Made by a program: the position numbers and the translations under genes. Of a DNA stretch of 64,000 nucleotides, positions 1 through 9,414 are shown in pieces. The stretch is from Pseudomonadota bacterium (GTDB lineage: Bacteria; Pseudomonadota; Gammaproteobacteria; Steroidobacterales; Steroidobacteraceae), in NCBI GenBank assembly GCA_021851405.1, contig JAJZDW010000022.1:1-64000 (forward strand). The letters are read 5' to 3'. Position 1 is the stretch's first letter; each line of letters begins with the position of its first letter. Below the pieces are notes generated by a model. The model saw nothing but the letters and a program-made list of their open reading frames with translations, was not told the DNA's origin and did not search any database.

Positions 1-532
1 CGCCAACTTCTGCTCTCGCGTCGCGTGACTCTTGCGCTGTTGATTCCTCAAGGTTCATCATTTGGAGCACGAAAACCGGTGAGAAAGACGCTCGCCCCCT
101 TGACAAAGGTCAGGCCATATCAGCCCGATCGCACGGCCGGGTTGCACCCGGCGCGCTCAGGGCCTCTCGCCGTGCGCGTGGTGGGCGCCGAACCGCGGAG
201 GGCACGCGCAAGTGCGCACGACATAATCTGCCTGGAGGTGCCGCCGAGCGGGGGACTCGCGCCCTGGGAGCGCGTCATCAGGACTCAGGCGAGCGCGCCG
301 CTGCAAATCACTTGTTCTGGGGATACCTCCGCTCCCCGGGCGCGCGACAATAGCCTCGGCGGCCGGCCCCGTGGAATCTCGGGTGATCTCGGCTGCAATT
401 GCGAAGGAGCGAGAGCTGCGGCCCGGCGCCATGTGTCTGAACTGCACGACGGGAACTCCGTCCCGGCAATGGGGCGCGCACCGAAGCGACTCGTGGATGC
501 GTCACCGGACAGAGGAACAGTCAGAGGATTCA
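1..532. other. No recognisable gene at window start
   Basis: I see no coding region with a recognisable family here. Open frames exist on both strands, but they read as arginine/alanine/proline-rich shadows typical of GC-rich DNA. A TTGACA hexamer occurs at 100-105, but no plausible -10 box follows at 16-18 bp, so I do not call a promoter. The 3' part presumably holds the promoter of the response regulator that starts at 533. Confidence 0.5.
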
Positions 533-1273
533 ATGGGCGACTCGCACACCCATCGGGAGCGATCCGCAGCCGGCGGCGGGCCGGTGAAACGCTCTGTGCA
601 GGGCGAAGGCACGCTGCGCGGGGCGCTCATCGTGGCCGATCGCGCCGACCGTCAGGCGAGGCTGCGCGCGCTGATCAGCCGGGTGTGTCCGAACACACCC
701 GTGCATTGCGCGACGACTCTGGATGAGGCGGTACGCATGTTGTCCTCGAGGTTGATCGATCTGGCGCTGGTCGATGTCTGTCTGCCGGCGAGTTCCGGGA
801 TCGAAGTGGTGCGCCGGATCATGAGCCACGACCCGCTCGCCGTCTCCGTGGTCGTCACCGAGGACGATGCGCACGTCATGGCGGCGCTCGCCGCCGGAGC
901 GCACGGCTATCTTCTGAACGATCAGCCCGATGAGGCGCTCGAGTCGCAGCTGGATCTGACTCTGAGGGGTGTCCCGCCGCTCGTTCCGGCGCTCGCTCGC
1001 CGTCTGCTGCGGCACTTCGAGGATATGATCGCAACCTTCGAAACGCCCGTCGCCGACGCCGAACTCGACGAGAGTCGCTCGATGCGCCTTTCGAGCCGCG
1101 AGCGTGCCGTGCTGTCGCTCATCGCCAAGGGGCTGCAGATCACCCAGGTGGCCGACGCGTTGCATATCAGTGCGCATACGGTCGGCAGCCATCTGAAGAA
1201 CATCTACCGCAAGCGCAACCTCTCGTCGCGCGCAGAGGCGGCACTCGAGGCACGCAAACTCGGATTAGTCTGA
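533..1273 (+). CDS. LuxR/NarL-type response regulator
   Basis: A 246-residue two-domain regulator. Residues about 30-145 form a receiver domain with the phospho-acceptor Asp81 in LALVDVCLP. The usual switch lysine (GYLLKD) is Asn129 in GYLLND, and the acidic pocket is reduced to IVADRADR, so phosphorylation may be atypical. Residues about 180-240 are a LuxR HTH (SSRERAVLSLIAKGL, HTVGSHLKNIYRK). I chose the ATG at 533 because AGAGGA lies 6-7 bp upstream; the frame is open further upstream, but that part has no domain. It is followed by GAF-GGDEF, PAS-ATPase and EAL genes on the same strand, suggesting a common c-di-GMP signalling output. The family is certain; targets are unknown. Confidence 0.85.
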   Translation: MGDSHTHRERSAAGGGPVKRSVQGEGTLRGALIVADRADRQARLRALISRVCPNTPVHCATTLDEAVRMLSSRLIDLALVDVCLPASSGIEVVRRIMSHDPLAVSVVVTEDDAHVMAALAAGAHGYLLNDQPDEALESQLDLTLRGVPPLVPALARRLLRHFEDMIATFETPVADAELDESRSMRLSSRERAVLSLIAKGLQITQVADALHISAHTVGSHLKNIYRKRNLSSRAEAALEARKLGLV

Positions 1274-1275
1274 AA

Positions 1276-1292
1276 CCGCGGGCCGCCCGCGG
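1276..1292 (+). terminator. GC-rich perfect hairpin after regulator
   Basis: A perfect inverted repeat, CCGCGGG-CCG-CCCGCGG, begins 2 bp after the regulator's stop codon. No T-run follows, so it is at best a weak or Rho-assisted terminator or a processing hairpin before the next gene. Confidence 0.3.
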
Positions 1293-1312
1293 CCGCACCG
1301 GAGTCATGGACC

Positions 1313-2809
1313 ATGATGCATCCGTCGACCCGCGAACCACCACAACCCACCGGCACGCCATCGCCGCTCCCCGCGCACAGATTCGAGCATTACGCCCGCT
1401 GCGTGACCGAGCGGATTGCGGGCAGGACCATCGCCTTCCTCGACCGATGCGGCACCATCTGCTGGTCGTGTGGTGCGGACCTCGGCGCCGATGAACGCTT
1501 AGGGGACCGGTTGCGCACGCTGGCGGATCTGTGTCGCCGGACGCAGTGGGTCGATTGCGTACACCTGCTGCTCGCATTGCCCATCGCAAACCATTCCGAA
1601 GCGCTCGGGGCGATCATCGTCTCCTGCGCGCGCGCGCCCGATGAGACGCTCGATCAGCTGGCGGCGGCCATTGCCCGGCAGGTCAGTCCCGTCGCGGCGC
1701 GCCTGGCGCACGAATGGGCCGCGGTGGGCGCGCCGGAGGAGTATCGGTGCGACATCGAGGAGCCGACGGTGGAGTTGAAGGCGCTGTTCGCAACCGGGCG
1801 GATCGCCGTTTCGCTCTCGTGCGAGCCGGTCGGGCTCGGTGAGCTGCTGCACGAGGCGCTGTGTCAGTTGGGGGCAGTGTTCGCCGCGGCGTTCATTCCG
1901 GAACGGGCCGTCGATCTGACCTGCAGCACTTGCGCGAACGAGGCACCGACGCTCGGTCTCTACCGGGGTATTCAGTTGCACTTGCTGCGCTTCATGCTGG
2001 CGCGCGCCGAGACGTTGCTCGTCAACCGGCCGGCCGTCGCGCCGAGTATCCCCTCGCGCAAGACGCTCGCCGTTCCGATCGAACTGCCCGGCCGTGGCGC
2101 CATTGGACTGCTGTTGTTCCTGCGTGATCCTGAGCAGCCGGACTTCGCGGACCGCGAAGTGCTGCTCGCAGGCGCGGTCGCCTGTGGTCTCGCCGCGCAT
2201 TCGCACCAGGATCATGACCCGCTGACGGCCTTGTTCACCGGCCCGGCGATGCGCACCGCTGCGCTCAATGCGCTGGCCTATCGGGCCGCATATGAGCGTC
2301 ACGTCCTGATGTATCTGGACATCGATGGACTCGGTGCGCTCAACGAGGACTATGGATATGCGGCAGGTGATGCGGTCGTCACGCATCTCGCGGCGCTGCT
2401 GCGCCCTCCGGTGCTGCCGCCCGAGGCCATCGCTGCGCGCCTGACGGGGGACCGCTTTGCGGTGCTGTTGCCCGGCAGCCGCGCCAGCGGCGCGGAACGC
2501 TGCGCGCAGCAGGTGTGTGCCGCCCTGGCCGCGACGCTGTGGCGCGGAAGCATCGGCCGACGGGTCATCACGACTAGCATCGGCATCACCCGTCTCGCCC
2601 TCGAGCCGGGCTGCGTGAGCTTCGATCGTGCACTGCTCGCCGCCGAACTCGCCTCACGCGCCGCCAAGCAGCGCGGCGGGAACTGCATCGAAATCTACTC
2701 GCCGCTGAGCGCCGGTGGCTTCTATCGGGAGAAGGATCTGGTGCGCGTCATGAGGCTGCGCGCGGCGCTCGAGGCGCCGCGCGGCCGCGGCACCTCGAGA
2801 CCGTCATGA
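1313..2809 (+). CDS. GAF-like plus degenerate GGDEF protein
   Basis: 498 residues. The C-terminal third (about 305-470) is a GGDEF domain: LYLDID-type strand (MYLDIDGLGALNEDYG), then AGD. The signature loop reads RLTGDRFAVLLPG, that is TGDRF instead of GG(D/E)EF, and the GH before AGD is GY. Known diguanylate cyclases need the GG(D/E)EF glutamate/aspartate, so I infer no synthesis of c-di-GMP; it may bind GTP or act as a partner. The N-terminal 300 residues resemble a GAF sensor region and include DRCGTICWSCGADLGADE, a possible metal or redox site. Start at 1313 (ATGATG) has GGAG about 10 bp upstream. It lies 39 bp after the response regulator. Confidence 0.7.
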   Translation: MMHPSTREPPQPTGTPSPLPAHRFEHYARCVTERIAGRTIAFLDRCGTICWSCGADLGADERLGDRLRTLADLCRRTQWVDCVHLLLALPIANHSEALGAIIVSCARAPDETLDQLAAAIARQVSPVAARLAHEWAAVGAPEEYRCDIEEPTVELKALFATGRIAVSLSCEPVGLGELLHEALCQLGAVFAAAFIPERAVDLTCSTCANEAPTLGLYRGIQLHLLRFMLARAETLLVNRPAVAPSIPSRKTLAVPIELPGRGAIGLLLFLRDPEQPDFADREVLLAGAVACGLAAHSHQDHDPLTALFTGPAMRTAALNALAYRAAYERHVLMYLDIDGLGALNEDYGYAAGDAVVTHLAALLRPPVLPPEAIAARLTGDRFAVLLPGSRASGAERCAQQVCAALAATLWRGSIGRRVITTSIGITRLALEPGCVSFDRALLAAELASRAAKQRGGNCIEIYSPLSAGGFYREKDLVRVMRLRAALEAPRGRGTSRPS

Positions 2810-2906
2810 GTCGTGCCTGATCGATCCGACACATCCCCAGATCACGGGATTGTGTGTCCGCCAGCGGACGCGGACCATCGAGGTCTCTTCAGGAGTGAAG
2901 CGCGTG

Positions 2907-4019
2907 ATGTTCCCAGATGAACCTGCAGTGATGGACCTGTTGCTCGATCGGTCGCGCGAGTCGATATTGGTGGTCGATGCGCGCAGCACGCGTATTCTCC
3001 TCAGCAACGGTGCGGCGGCCGAGCGATACAGATGCGATCGCGCGGCGCTGCGCAATTGTTCGCTGTTTGAACTCGCGCCACGGGAAGATGAGCCGATGCT
3101 GCGCGCACACTGGCGACGCAGCCCGCCGCTGCTGCATGACTATGGACAGTGGCGGCAGCGATGCTGGGACGGGAGCGTCTTCTCCGTCGGCATCATCGGG
3201 GACAGCCTCACTTTTCGGGGCGGTGTGGCGCGAATTCTGCTCCTCAGGCCGCGACCGACAGGCGCTGAGCCGGCGGTGTCGGCATGGCTGGGTGCGCCGG
3301 CGGCTCCCGAGCGCTTGCGCCCCACGCCGCGCGCACTCCTGAAGGTGCTGGCGGAAATGGAAGCGATCCGGGTGTGTCTGGCGCAGGTCGCGCCGGGGCG
3401 ACTGCCGACGCTGATGCGCCTCAGGGAGTGGCTTGATCGCGCCGAGATGCCGCCCGGGGGGCGCTCGAGGGGCGAGTCCGCGCACGCCTCGCCACCGATC
3501 GGCCGGCAGGACACCTGGGCGGATCTGGATCTGAGCGCGCTCGCCGGTCGCCTCGTCGTACAGCTGCGCCGTGCACACGCCGATCACGAAGTAGAGACCT
3601 ACGTCGCCCCGGGCCTGCGGGCGATCGGTGAGCGGCGGCTGGTCGAACTGCTCCTGCACGAGCTGTTGGAGCACTCCTGGCGGCAGACGCTCGGTGTCGC
3701 GGCTGCCGGTATCCGCGTCGATTGCGCACGGAGCGCCGATGAGCAGATTTTCTACGTGCGGGACAACGGGCCGAGGTTCGATCCGGCAGAAATGCGGGCG
3801 CTGTTCGAGGGGCGCACGCGGATCTCCGCGCGGGCAGGGCGGCGCGAGGCGCACATTGGGTTGCTGGCCGCGCGTCATGTGGCCGAATCGCACGGCGGTC
3901 GGCTTTGGGTGGACGGATTCGCCGGGGTCGGGGCGACCTGGTATTTCACGCTGCCGATCGAGGCGGCCAGGTTGCCGGCGCAAGCGTCGCCGCGGCAGAT
4001 GAGCGGGCTGCGCAGCTGA
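2907..4019 (+). CDS. PAS protein with degenerate kinase ATPase
   Basis: About 370 residues. The N-terminus is a PAS-like fold (LLLDRSRESILVVDARSTR, ILLSNGAAAERY). The C-terminal 150 residues resemble a HATPase domain: FYVRDNGPRFDP matches the G1 box, and HIGLLAARHVAESHGG then GATWYFTLP match G2 and the terminal strand of phytochrome-like kinases. The N-box asparagine is lost (HELLEHSW), G1 is DNGPRF rather than DNGxGF, G2 starts HIGLL rather than GIGLA, and no HisKA phosphorylation box is visible. It is probably a signalling scaffold or remnant kinase. AGGAG at 2890 favours ATG 2907 (or GTG 2904) over ATG 2850. It lies between the GGDEF and EAL genes. Confidence 0.6.
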   Translation: MFPDEPAVMDLLLDRSRESILVVDARSTRILLSNGAAAERYRCDRAALRNCSLFELAPREDEPMLRAHWRRSPPLLHDYGQWRQRCWDGSVFSVGIIGDSLTFRGGVARILLLRPRPTGAEPAVSAWLGAPAAPERLRPTPRALLKVLAEMEAIRVCLAQVAPGRLPTLMRLREWLDRAEMPPGGRSRGESAHASPPIGRQDTWADLDLSALAGRLVVQLRRAHADHEVETYVAPGLRAIGERRLVELLLHELLEHSWRQTLGVAAAGIRVDCARSADEQIFYVRDNGPRFDPAEMRALFEGRTRISARAGRREAHIGLLAARHVAESHGGRLWVDGFAGVGATWYFTLPIEAARLPAQASPRQMSGLRS

Positions 4020-4190
4020 CGGGTACGGCTGGGGTGCCGGCGCCGGTGTTGAGCGGTGGGCGGCCGCTCATGAACGGCCCGGATGGAAGGGGCGGATCAC
4101 CGGGACAGGTCCCGCACCGCCGGTTCCGGTGTGCCGTCCCGCGAGACGGCGGATCAGGCGGCGGCGGCTGCGGCAGGCGGATGTAACCAA

Positions 4191-4985
4191 ATGAGGCGAG
4201 ATGCCTGGTTCAAGGACGTGCTGACGGGCCACCGTCTGGAGCTGTATGGCCAGAAGATCGTCGCCTGCGCGGACGGACTCTCGCCCTGCGGCGCGGAGTG
4301 CCTGCTGCGCGTGCGCAGCCAGCGCGGCCTGGTGCGCCCGCCGATGTCCCTGCTGCGTGTCGGTCAGCGCCTGCAGTGCATGGCGCTCGTGGATGAGTGG
4401 GTGCTCCGGGAGGTCCGGCGGATCACCGCGACCCACGGAGCGGCCCTGCGGGCGGGGGGGCGGAGGATTTCGGTCAACCTGTCGGGCCAGTCGCTCAGTG
4501 ACCCGGATTTTTTGCAGTCCTTCGAGCAGTGGGTGTTCGCCGCGCCCGATCTTCAGGGCCTCATCACCTTCGAGATCACCGAGACGGCAGCCATCCGCGA
4601 TTTAGGTCGCGTTCGCGGCTGCATGCAGCGGCTGCAACGGATCGGGTGTCGATTCGCACTCGATGACTTCGGCGTGGGCGTGAACTCGTTGTCCTACCTG
4701 AAGGCGCTGCCGGTCGATGCGCTGAAGCTCGATGGCATGTTTGTGCGCGACCTGGCGTGCAGCGCGCGATCGCGCGCCACGGTGAGTGCCGTCACCCAGC
4801 TGGCCGAGGCGTTCGGCATCGTTTGCGTCGCCGAATACGTCGAGTCGCAGGCCATTTTGAATCTGGTGCGCGAGCTTGGGGTCGATTACGCGCAGGGCTA
4901 TGCGATCCACAGACCCGAACCGCTCAGCGCCGTGCTCGAGGCGCTGCGGCTCGATGCGCAGCACCTGCCGGCGGCCGCGCACTGA
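4191..4985 (+). CDS. Stand-alone EAL c-di-GMP phosphodiesterase
   Basis: 264 residues, almost entirely one EAL domain, predicted to hydrolyse cyclic di-GMP. The signature glutamate is kept although the motif reads ECL (GAECLLRVR). Other catalytic residues are visible: Asn in SVNLSGQSL, Glu in FEITETAAI, the aspartates of LDDFGVGVNSLSYLK, Lys in LKLDGMFV, Glu in VAEYVES and Gln in YAQGYAIHRP. I chose ATG 4191 because the EAL fold begins immediately (WFKDVLTGHRLELYGQ); an in-frame ATG at 4083 would add only low-complexity sequence. It is the only member of the cluster that keeps its catalytic residues, so the cluster's likely output is c-di-GMP breakdown controlled by the two degenerate neighbours. 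Confidence 0.85.
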   Translation: MRRDAWFKDVLTGHRLELYGQKIVACADGLSPCGAECLLRVRSQRGLVRPPMSLLRVGQRLQCMALVDEWVLREVRRITATHGAALRAGGRRISVNLSGQSLSDPDFLQSFEQWVFAAPDLQGLITFEITETAAIRDLGRVRGCMQRLQRIGCRFALDDFGVGVNSLSYLKALPVDALKLDGMFVRDLACSARSRATVSAVTQLAEAFGIVCVAEYVESQAILNLVRELGVDYAQGYAIHRPEPLSAVLEALRLDAQHLPAAAH

Positions 4986-5088
4986 GTTCTCGGGCACGTC
5001 TGACCCTTTAGATGGAGTGCGCTTCACATGGCGCGGTATCGTGCGTACGATGCCGGGTCTTGTCCATTGATCTGCGAATCCGCGCTCC

Positions 5089-5685
5089 ATGAGCACAGCT
5101 CTGCCGATTATCTGTCTGGTTCGCCACGGTGAGACGGCCTGGAGCCTCAGCGGACAGCACACGGGGCTGACCGATCTGCCACTCACGGAGCGCGGCGAGC
5201 GCGCCGCGCGCGCCCTGGTGCCGCGACTGCGTGATCCACAGTTTTCCCTTGTGCTCACCAGTCCGCTGCAGAGAGCCGCGCGGACCTGCGAGCTGGCGGG
5301 ATTCGCAGCGGCGGCCGGTACCGACGCGGACCTGCGCGAGTGGGACTACGGCGCCTACGAGGGGCGCCGCACCGCGGAGATCCGCGCCGAGCGGCCCGAC
5401 TGGGACCTGTTTCGCGACGGGTGTCCGGACGGGGAGTCGGCCGCTGACGTCGGCGTGCGCGCCGATCGGGTGATCGCCCGAGCCCGTGCCGCCGGCGGCA
5501 ACGTGCTGTTGTTCTCCAGCGGTCATTTCCTCAGAGTGTTGAGCGCGCGCTGGCTCGGACTTGCGCCCGACGGCGGCCGGCTGTTGCTGCTCGGAACCAC
5601 GAGCGTGAGCGAACTCGGCTACGAGCACAATGCCGATGAGCCGGTGGTGCGGCTGTGGAACGATACGCGCCATTTGGCCGCATGA
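5089..5685 (+). CDS. Histidine phosphatase family protein
   Basis: 198 residues, the usual size of cofactor-independent-looking phosphoglycerate-mutase-like phosphatases. The catalytic RHGE tetrad is present as LVRHGETAW near residue 10; LTSPLQRAARTCELAG and the second histidine in LLFSSGHFLRVLSARW complete the active site. The branch makes phosphatases of sugar phosphates or phospho-metabolites (CobC/GpmB-like); the substrate cannot be read from sequence. It precedes the pentose-phosphate operon by 230 bp on the same strand, so a role in sugar-phosphate metabolism is plausible but inferred. Confidence 0.85.
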   Translation: MSTALPIICLVRHGETAWSLSGQHTGLTDLPLTERGERAARALVPRLRDPQFSLVLTSPLQRAARTCELAGFAAAAGTDADLREWDYGAYEGRRTAEIRAERPDWDLFRDGCPDGESAADVGVRADRVIARARAAGGNVLLFSSGHFLRVLSARWLGLAPDGGRLLLLGTTSVSELGYEHNADEPVVRLWNDTRHLAA

Positions 5686-5775
5686 GGCAGGGGCTGCGCG
5701 CCGTCCGCGTGCTGACGCACGCCATCCGAATATGCTACCCTGCGGTGCATACGGAGTAGCGCCGGGTGACGTTCG

Positions 5776-5850
5776 CACAACCTCTGTCGCAGCGGTTGTG
5801 TGGCCCTCACGTCATCCTCGCGGCGATCGTCCCGATCGAACGAATCGTTC
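5776..5850 (+). promoter_or_regulatory. Palindromes upstream of tal operon
   Basis: Two inverted repeats lie in the leader before tal. CACAACC (5776-5782) pairs with GGTTGTG (5794-5800), leaving an 11-nt loop. GAACGA-A-TCGTTC (5838-5850) is a perfect 13-bp palindrome, a good size for a dimeric regulator site. They may be an upstream terminator and an operator respectively. No known regulator motif (for example HexR) is recognised. Confidence 0.35.
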
Positions 5851-5915
5851 CCTGCGCCTATTCGCTTCGCCCTTCGGCAGCGGCGCTCGATCCGGTTTGC
5901 GATGGAGGTTAGATC

Positions 5916-7001
5916 ATGAAAGCAACCCAGCTCCTGAATCAGTTCGGCCAGAGCATCTGGCTGGACAACATCACCCGTGATTTGCTTGACAGCGGCACGC
6001 TGCGGCAGTACATCGCCGAGTGGTCGGTCACCGGGCTCACCTCGAACCCCACCATCTTCGATCATGCGCTGAAGAAGAGCGGTGCCTATGACGGGTCGAT
6101 CCGCGCCGGGTTGAAAGCGGGCCGCAGCGGCGAGGCATTGTTTTTCGACCTGGCGCTGCAGGACATCACGCGCGCCGCGGACGAGTTTCGCGCCACGTTC
6201 GATCGCACCAATGGCGTCGACGGTTGGGTGTCTCTCGAGGTCTCCCCGCAGCTCGCCTATGACACCCGCGCGACGATTGCCGCGGCCAAGGAACTGCACG
6301 AGCGGGCGAAACGGCCGAACCTGTTCATCAAGATTCCCGGCACCCGTGAAGGGTTGCCGGCCATTGAAGAGGCGATTTTTGCCGGCATTCCGGTCAATGT
6401 GACGCTGCTGTTCTCGCGCGAGCAGTACGTCGCCGCCGCCGAGGCTTACCTGCGCGGTATCGAGCGGCGCATCGCGGCGGGCCTGAACCCCGAAGTTGGC
6501 TCGGTCGCCTCGGTGTTCATCAGTCGCTGGGACGTGGCCGTGATTGGCAAGGTCCCGGATGATCTGGTCAATCGGCTCGGCATCGCCGTGGCGGGCCGGA
6601 CGTATCGGGCGTACCAGGACTCGTTCCACGCCCCGCGCTGGCAACGGATCTTCAACGCCGGTGCCCGAGCGCAGCGGCTGCTCTGGGCCAGCACCGGGAC
6701 GAAGGACCCGAAGGCCGACGAAGTGCTGTACGTGAAGACGCTGGCCGCCCCGTTCACCGTCAACACCATGCCTGAGGCGACGCTGAAGGCGCTGGCGCAG
6801 CGAACCGAAATCGGCGGCAGCATGCCCGCCGACGGGGGCGACTGCGAGGCGGTGCTCGCGCGGTTCGTCAAGGCGGGCATCGAGATCGATGCGCTCGCCG
6901 CGCAGCTGCAGGACGAGGGAGCGAAGTCATTCGTGAAATCCTGGCAGGAACTGCTCGGCATGATCGCCAAGAAGAGCTCTGACCTGGGCGCGGCAGCGTA
7001 A
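5916..7001 (+). CDS. tal: Transaldolase
   Basis: 361 residues, the longer (about 360-370 residue) transaldolase subtype found in operons with pgi or zwf. It transfers dihydroxyacetone units between sedoheptulose-7-phosphate and glyceraldehyde-3-phosphate in the cytosolic non-oxidative pentose phosphate pathway. TGLTSNPTIF near residue 45 is the family signature, and NLFIKIPGTREGL carries the Schiff-base lysine. Start ATG 5916 follows GGAGGTTAG at a normal distance. It is the first gene of a run of five metabolic genes with short gaps (4 bp to the ROK kinase, 10 bp on to pgi). Confidence 0.95.
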   Translation: MKATQLLNQFGQSIWLDNITRDLLDSGTLRQYIAEWSVTGLTSNPTIFDHALKKSGAYDGSIRAGLKAGRSGEALFFDLALQDITRAADEFRATFDRTNGVDGWVSLEVSPQLAYDTRATIAAAKELHERAKRPNLFIKIPGTREGLPAIEEAIFAGIPVNVTLLFSREQYVAAAEAYLRGIERRIAAGLNPEVGSVASVFISRWDVAVIGKVPDDLVNRLGIAVAGRTYRAYQDSFHAPRWQRIFNAGARAQRLLWASTGTKDPKADEVLYVKTLAAPFTVNTMPEATLKALAQRTEIGGSMPADGGDCEAVLARFVKAGIEIDALAAQLQDEGAKSFVKSWQELLGMIAKKSSDLGAAA

Positions 7002-7005
7002 GCGC

Positions 7006-7713
7006 ATGAACGTACTCGTCGTCGACGTCGGCGGGACTCACGTCAAGATCCTCGCCACGGGTCAGACCGAGAAGCGCGAATTCGCCTCCGGCCCGACACT
7101 GACGGCCCGGCAGATGGCCGCCAAGGTCAAGCGGTTGGCGCACGGGTGGCGCTACGATGCCGTCTCGATCGGTTACCCCGGGCCGGTGATGCACGGGCGA
7201 GTCCTCGCCGAGCCGCACAATCTCGGTTCGGGCTGGGTGGGCTTTGACTTCCGCAGCGCGTTCGGCTGCGCGGTGCGGCTGATGAACGACGCGGCGATGC
7301 AGGCGCTCGGCAGCTACCAGGGCGGCAAGATGCTCTTCCTCGGCCTGGGTACGGGCCTCGGCACCGCGCTCATCGTCGATGGCCTCGTCGAGCCGATGGA
7401 AATCGGCCACCTTCCGTATCTGAAACACACCTACGAAGATTACGTCAGCGACGGTGCGCTCGAGCGCATGGGCAAGAAGAAGTGGCGCAAGCACGTCACG
7501 GATGTCATCACTCGCCTGAGCCGCGCGTTGGAGCCTGACGACATCGTGATTGGCGGCGGCAACGTCCGGCATCTGAAGGAATTGCCGGCACACTGTCGCG
7601 CGGGCGATAACGCCAATGCGTTCGCCGGCGGATTCAAGCTCTGGGAAAAGCCGCAGTCCTCCGGCGGGGCCCGCGTGGCCCGCGTGGCCCGCACCAAGAC
7701 GCGCAAGAAGTAA
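7006..7713 (+). CDS. ROK-family sugar kinase (PpgK-like)
   Basis: 235 residues. The N-terminal phosphate-binding motif [10 protein letters not shown], the catalytic aspartate in [12 protein letters not shown] and the second phosphate loop [12 protein letters not shown] mark the ROK/polyphosphate-glucokinase branch. It probably phosphorylates glucose to glucose-6-phosphate, feeding pgi and zwf, using ATP or polyphosphate; the phosphoryl donor cannot be read directly. The zinc-binding cysteine cluster of many ROK proteins is absent, as in PpgK-type enzymes. It starts 4 bp after the tal stop. The C-terminus is basic, with the short repeat ARVARVAR. Confidence 0.8.
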   Translation: MNVLVVDVGGTHVKILATGQTEKREFASGPTLTARQMAAKVKRLAHGWRYDAVSIGYPGPVMHGRVLAEPHNLGSGWVGFDFRSAFGCAVRLMNDAAMQALGSYQGGKMLFLGLGTGLGTALIVDGLVEPMEIGHLPYLKHTYEDYVSDGALERMGKKKWRKHVTDVITRLSRALEPDDIVIGGGNVRHLKELPAHCRAGDNANAFAGGFKLWEKPQSSGGARVARVARTKTRKK

Positions 7714-7723
7714 GGAGACCCGC

Positions 7724-9367
7724 ATGAGTCCGAACACCGCCGCGCTGGTGACCCGTCCGGCCTGGAGCGCGCTCAGCGAGCATCATCGAGCCGTCGCCGA
7801 TCGGCATCTGCGTCAGTTGTTCGCCGAGGATCCGCGTCGCGCGGAGCGCTTCAGCGCCGAGGGCGTCGGGTTGTTCCTCGATTACTCGAAGAATCGCATC
7901 ACCGAGGAGACGGTGCGACTGCTGCTGCAGCTCGCCGCGGAGTGCGGACTGCGCGAGCGCATCGAGGCGATGTTCGGCGGGCAGAAAATCAACGCCACGG
8001 AACATCGGGCGGTCCTGCACGTGGCACTGCGCGCCCCGCGTGGCGCGAGCATCCTGGTCGACGGCAAGAACGTCGTCCCCGAGGTGCACGCAGTTCTGGA
8101 CAGGATGGCCGCCTTCGCCGAGCGCGTGCGCAGCGGAGCGTGGCGTGGCCATACCGGTCAACGGATTCGCAACGTCATCAACATCGGTATCGGTGGATCG
8201 GATCTCGGTCCGGTCATGGCGTACGAAGCGCTGCGGCACTACAGCGAGCGCGCGCTGTGCGTGCGCTTCGTTTCGAACGTGGACGGGGCGGATTTCCTCG
8301 AGGCGACCGAAGGGCTCGATCCGGCCGAGACGCTGTTCATCGTGTCCTCCAAGACCTTCACGACGCTCGAGACCATGACCAACGCGCAGAGCGCGCGCGA
8401 CTGGCTGGTGCGCGGTCTCGGCGCCGACGTCAAGGCGGTCGCAAAGCACTTCGTCGCTGTATCGACCAACGCGCAGAAGGTCGGCGAGTTCGGCATCGAC
8501 ACCGACAATATGTTCGGCTTCTGGGATTGGGTCGGCGGTCGTTACTCGATGGACTCGGCCATCGGCCTCTCGACGATGATTGCCGTCGGTGCGGAGAATT
8601 TCCGCGCCATGCTCGCGGGCTTTCACGCCATGGACGAGCACTTCCGCAGCACACCGTTCGAGCGCAACCTGCCGGTGCTGCTCGGACTGCTCGGGGTCTG
8701 GTACACGGACTTCTTCGGCGCGCAGACCGTGGCCGTGCTGCCGTACGAGCAGTACCTGAAGCGCTTCCCGGCGTACCTGCAGCAGCTGACGATGGAGAGC
8801 AACGGCAAGCACGTGACGCTCGAGGGCATGCCGGTCGGCGTCGATACCGGACCGGTCTACTGGGGCGAGCCGGGCACCAACGGGCAGCACTCGTTCTACC
8901 AGCTGATCCATCAGGGAACGCGACTGATTCCGTGCGATTTCATCGGCTTCGCGCAGGCGCTGACGCCGCTCGGCCGGCATCACGATATGCTGCTCGCCAA
9001 TGTGTTCGCGCAAGGCGAGGCGCTTGCATTCGGCAAGACGCCCGAGCAAGTGCGCGCCGAGGGCACGCCCGAATGGCTGGTGCCGCATCGGGTGTTCGAA
9101 GGGAACCGTCCGTCGAACACGATTCTGGCGGAACGGCTGACGCCGTACACGCTCGGTACGCTGATCGCACTCTACGAGCACGCCGTGTTCACCCAGGGCG
9201 CGATCTGGAACATCAATTCGTTTGATCAGTGGGGCGTCGAGCTCGGCAAAGCGCTGGCCCAGGCGATCATCCCGGAGCTCGAAGCTGCGGGTGACTCGGC
9301 TCTGAACCACGACAGTTCCACCAACAGCCTCATTCGCCGGTACCGGAGGATGAAGAGCACATCGTGA
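7724..9367 (+). CDS. pgi: Glucose-6-phosphate isomerase
   Basis: 547 residues, the normal length for bacterial/eukaryotic-type Pgi. It interconverts glucose-6-phosphate and fructose-6-phosphate. Both signatures are clear: [18 protein letters not shown] in the middle, and near the C-terminus [11 protein letters not shown] plus [12 protein letters not shown], whose lysine and the glutamate in [15 protein letters not shown] are active-site residues in the family. The start ATG 7724 has a perfect AAGGAGA box 6 bp upstream. It lies 10 bp after the ROK kinase and 47 bp before gnd in the operon. Confidence 0.97.
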   Translation: MSPNTAALVTRPAWSALSEHHRAVADRHLRQLFAEDPRRAERFSAEGVGLFLDYSKNRITEETVRLLLQLAAECGLRERIEAMFGGQKINATEHRAVLHVALRAPRGASILVDGKNVVPEVHAVLDRMAAFAERVRSGAWRGHTGQRIRNVINIGIGGSDLGPVMAYEALRHYSERALCVRFVSNVDGADFLEATEGLDPAETLFIVSSKTFTTLETMTNAQSARDWLVRGLGADVKAVAKHFVAVSTNAQKVGEFGIDTDNMFGFWDWVGGRYSMDSAIGLSTMIAVGAENFRAMLAGFHAMDEHFRSTPFERNLPVLLGLLGVWYTDFFGAQTVAVLPYEQYLKRFPAYLQQLTMESNGKHVTLEGMPVGVDTGPVYWGEPGTNGQHSFYQLIHQGTRLIPCDFIGFAQALTPLGRHHDMLLANVFAQGEALAFGKTPEQVRAEGTPEWLVPHRVFEGNRPSNTILAERLTPYTLGTLIALYEHAVFTQGAIWNINSFDQWGVELGKALAQAIIPELEAAGDSALNHDSSTNSLIRRYRRMKSTS

Positions 9368-9414
9368 GTGCGGCGGCGCTGAGCGGTCGGCCGCCCGAAG
9401 TTTAAGGAGATTTC

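Noticed and set aside
100-122. TTGACA as a sigma-70 promoter
   Set aside because: No acceptable -10 hexamer at 16-18 bp spacing.
25-726. 233-codon plus-strand frame at the window start
   Set aside because: Overlaps the response-regulator gene in another frame, Arg/Pro/Ala-rich, no motif or ribosome-binding site.
7634-9310. 558-codon minus-strand frame opposite pgi
   Set aside because: Pgi is unmistakable on the plus strand; the reverse frame has no family pattern.
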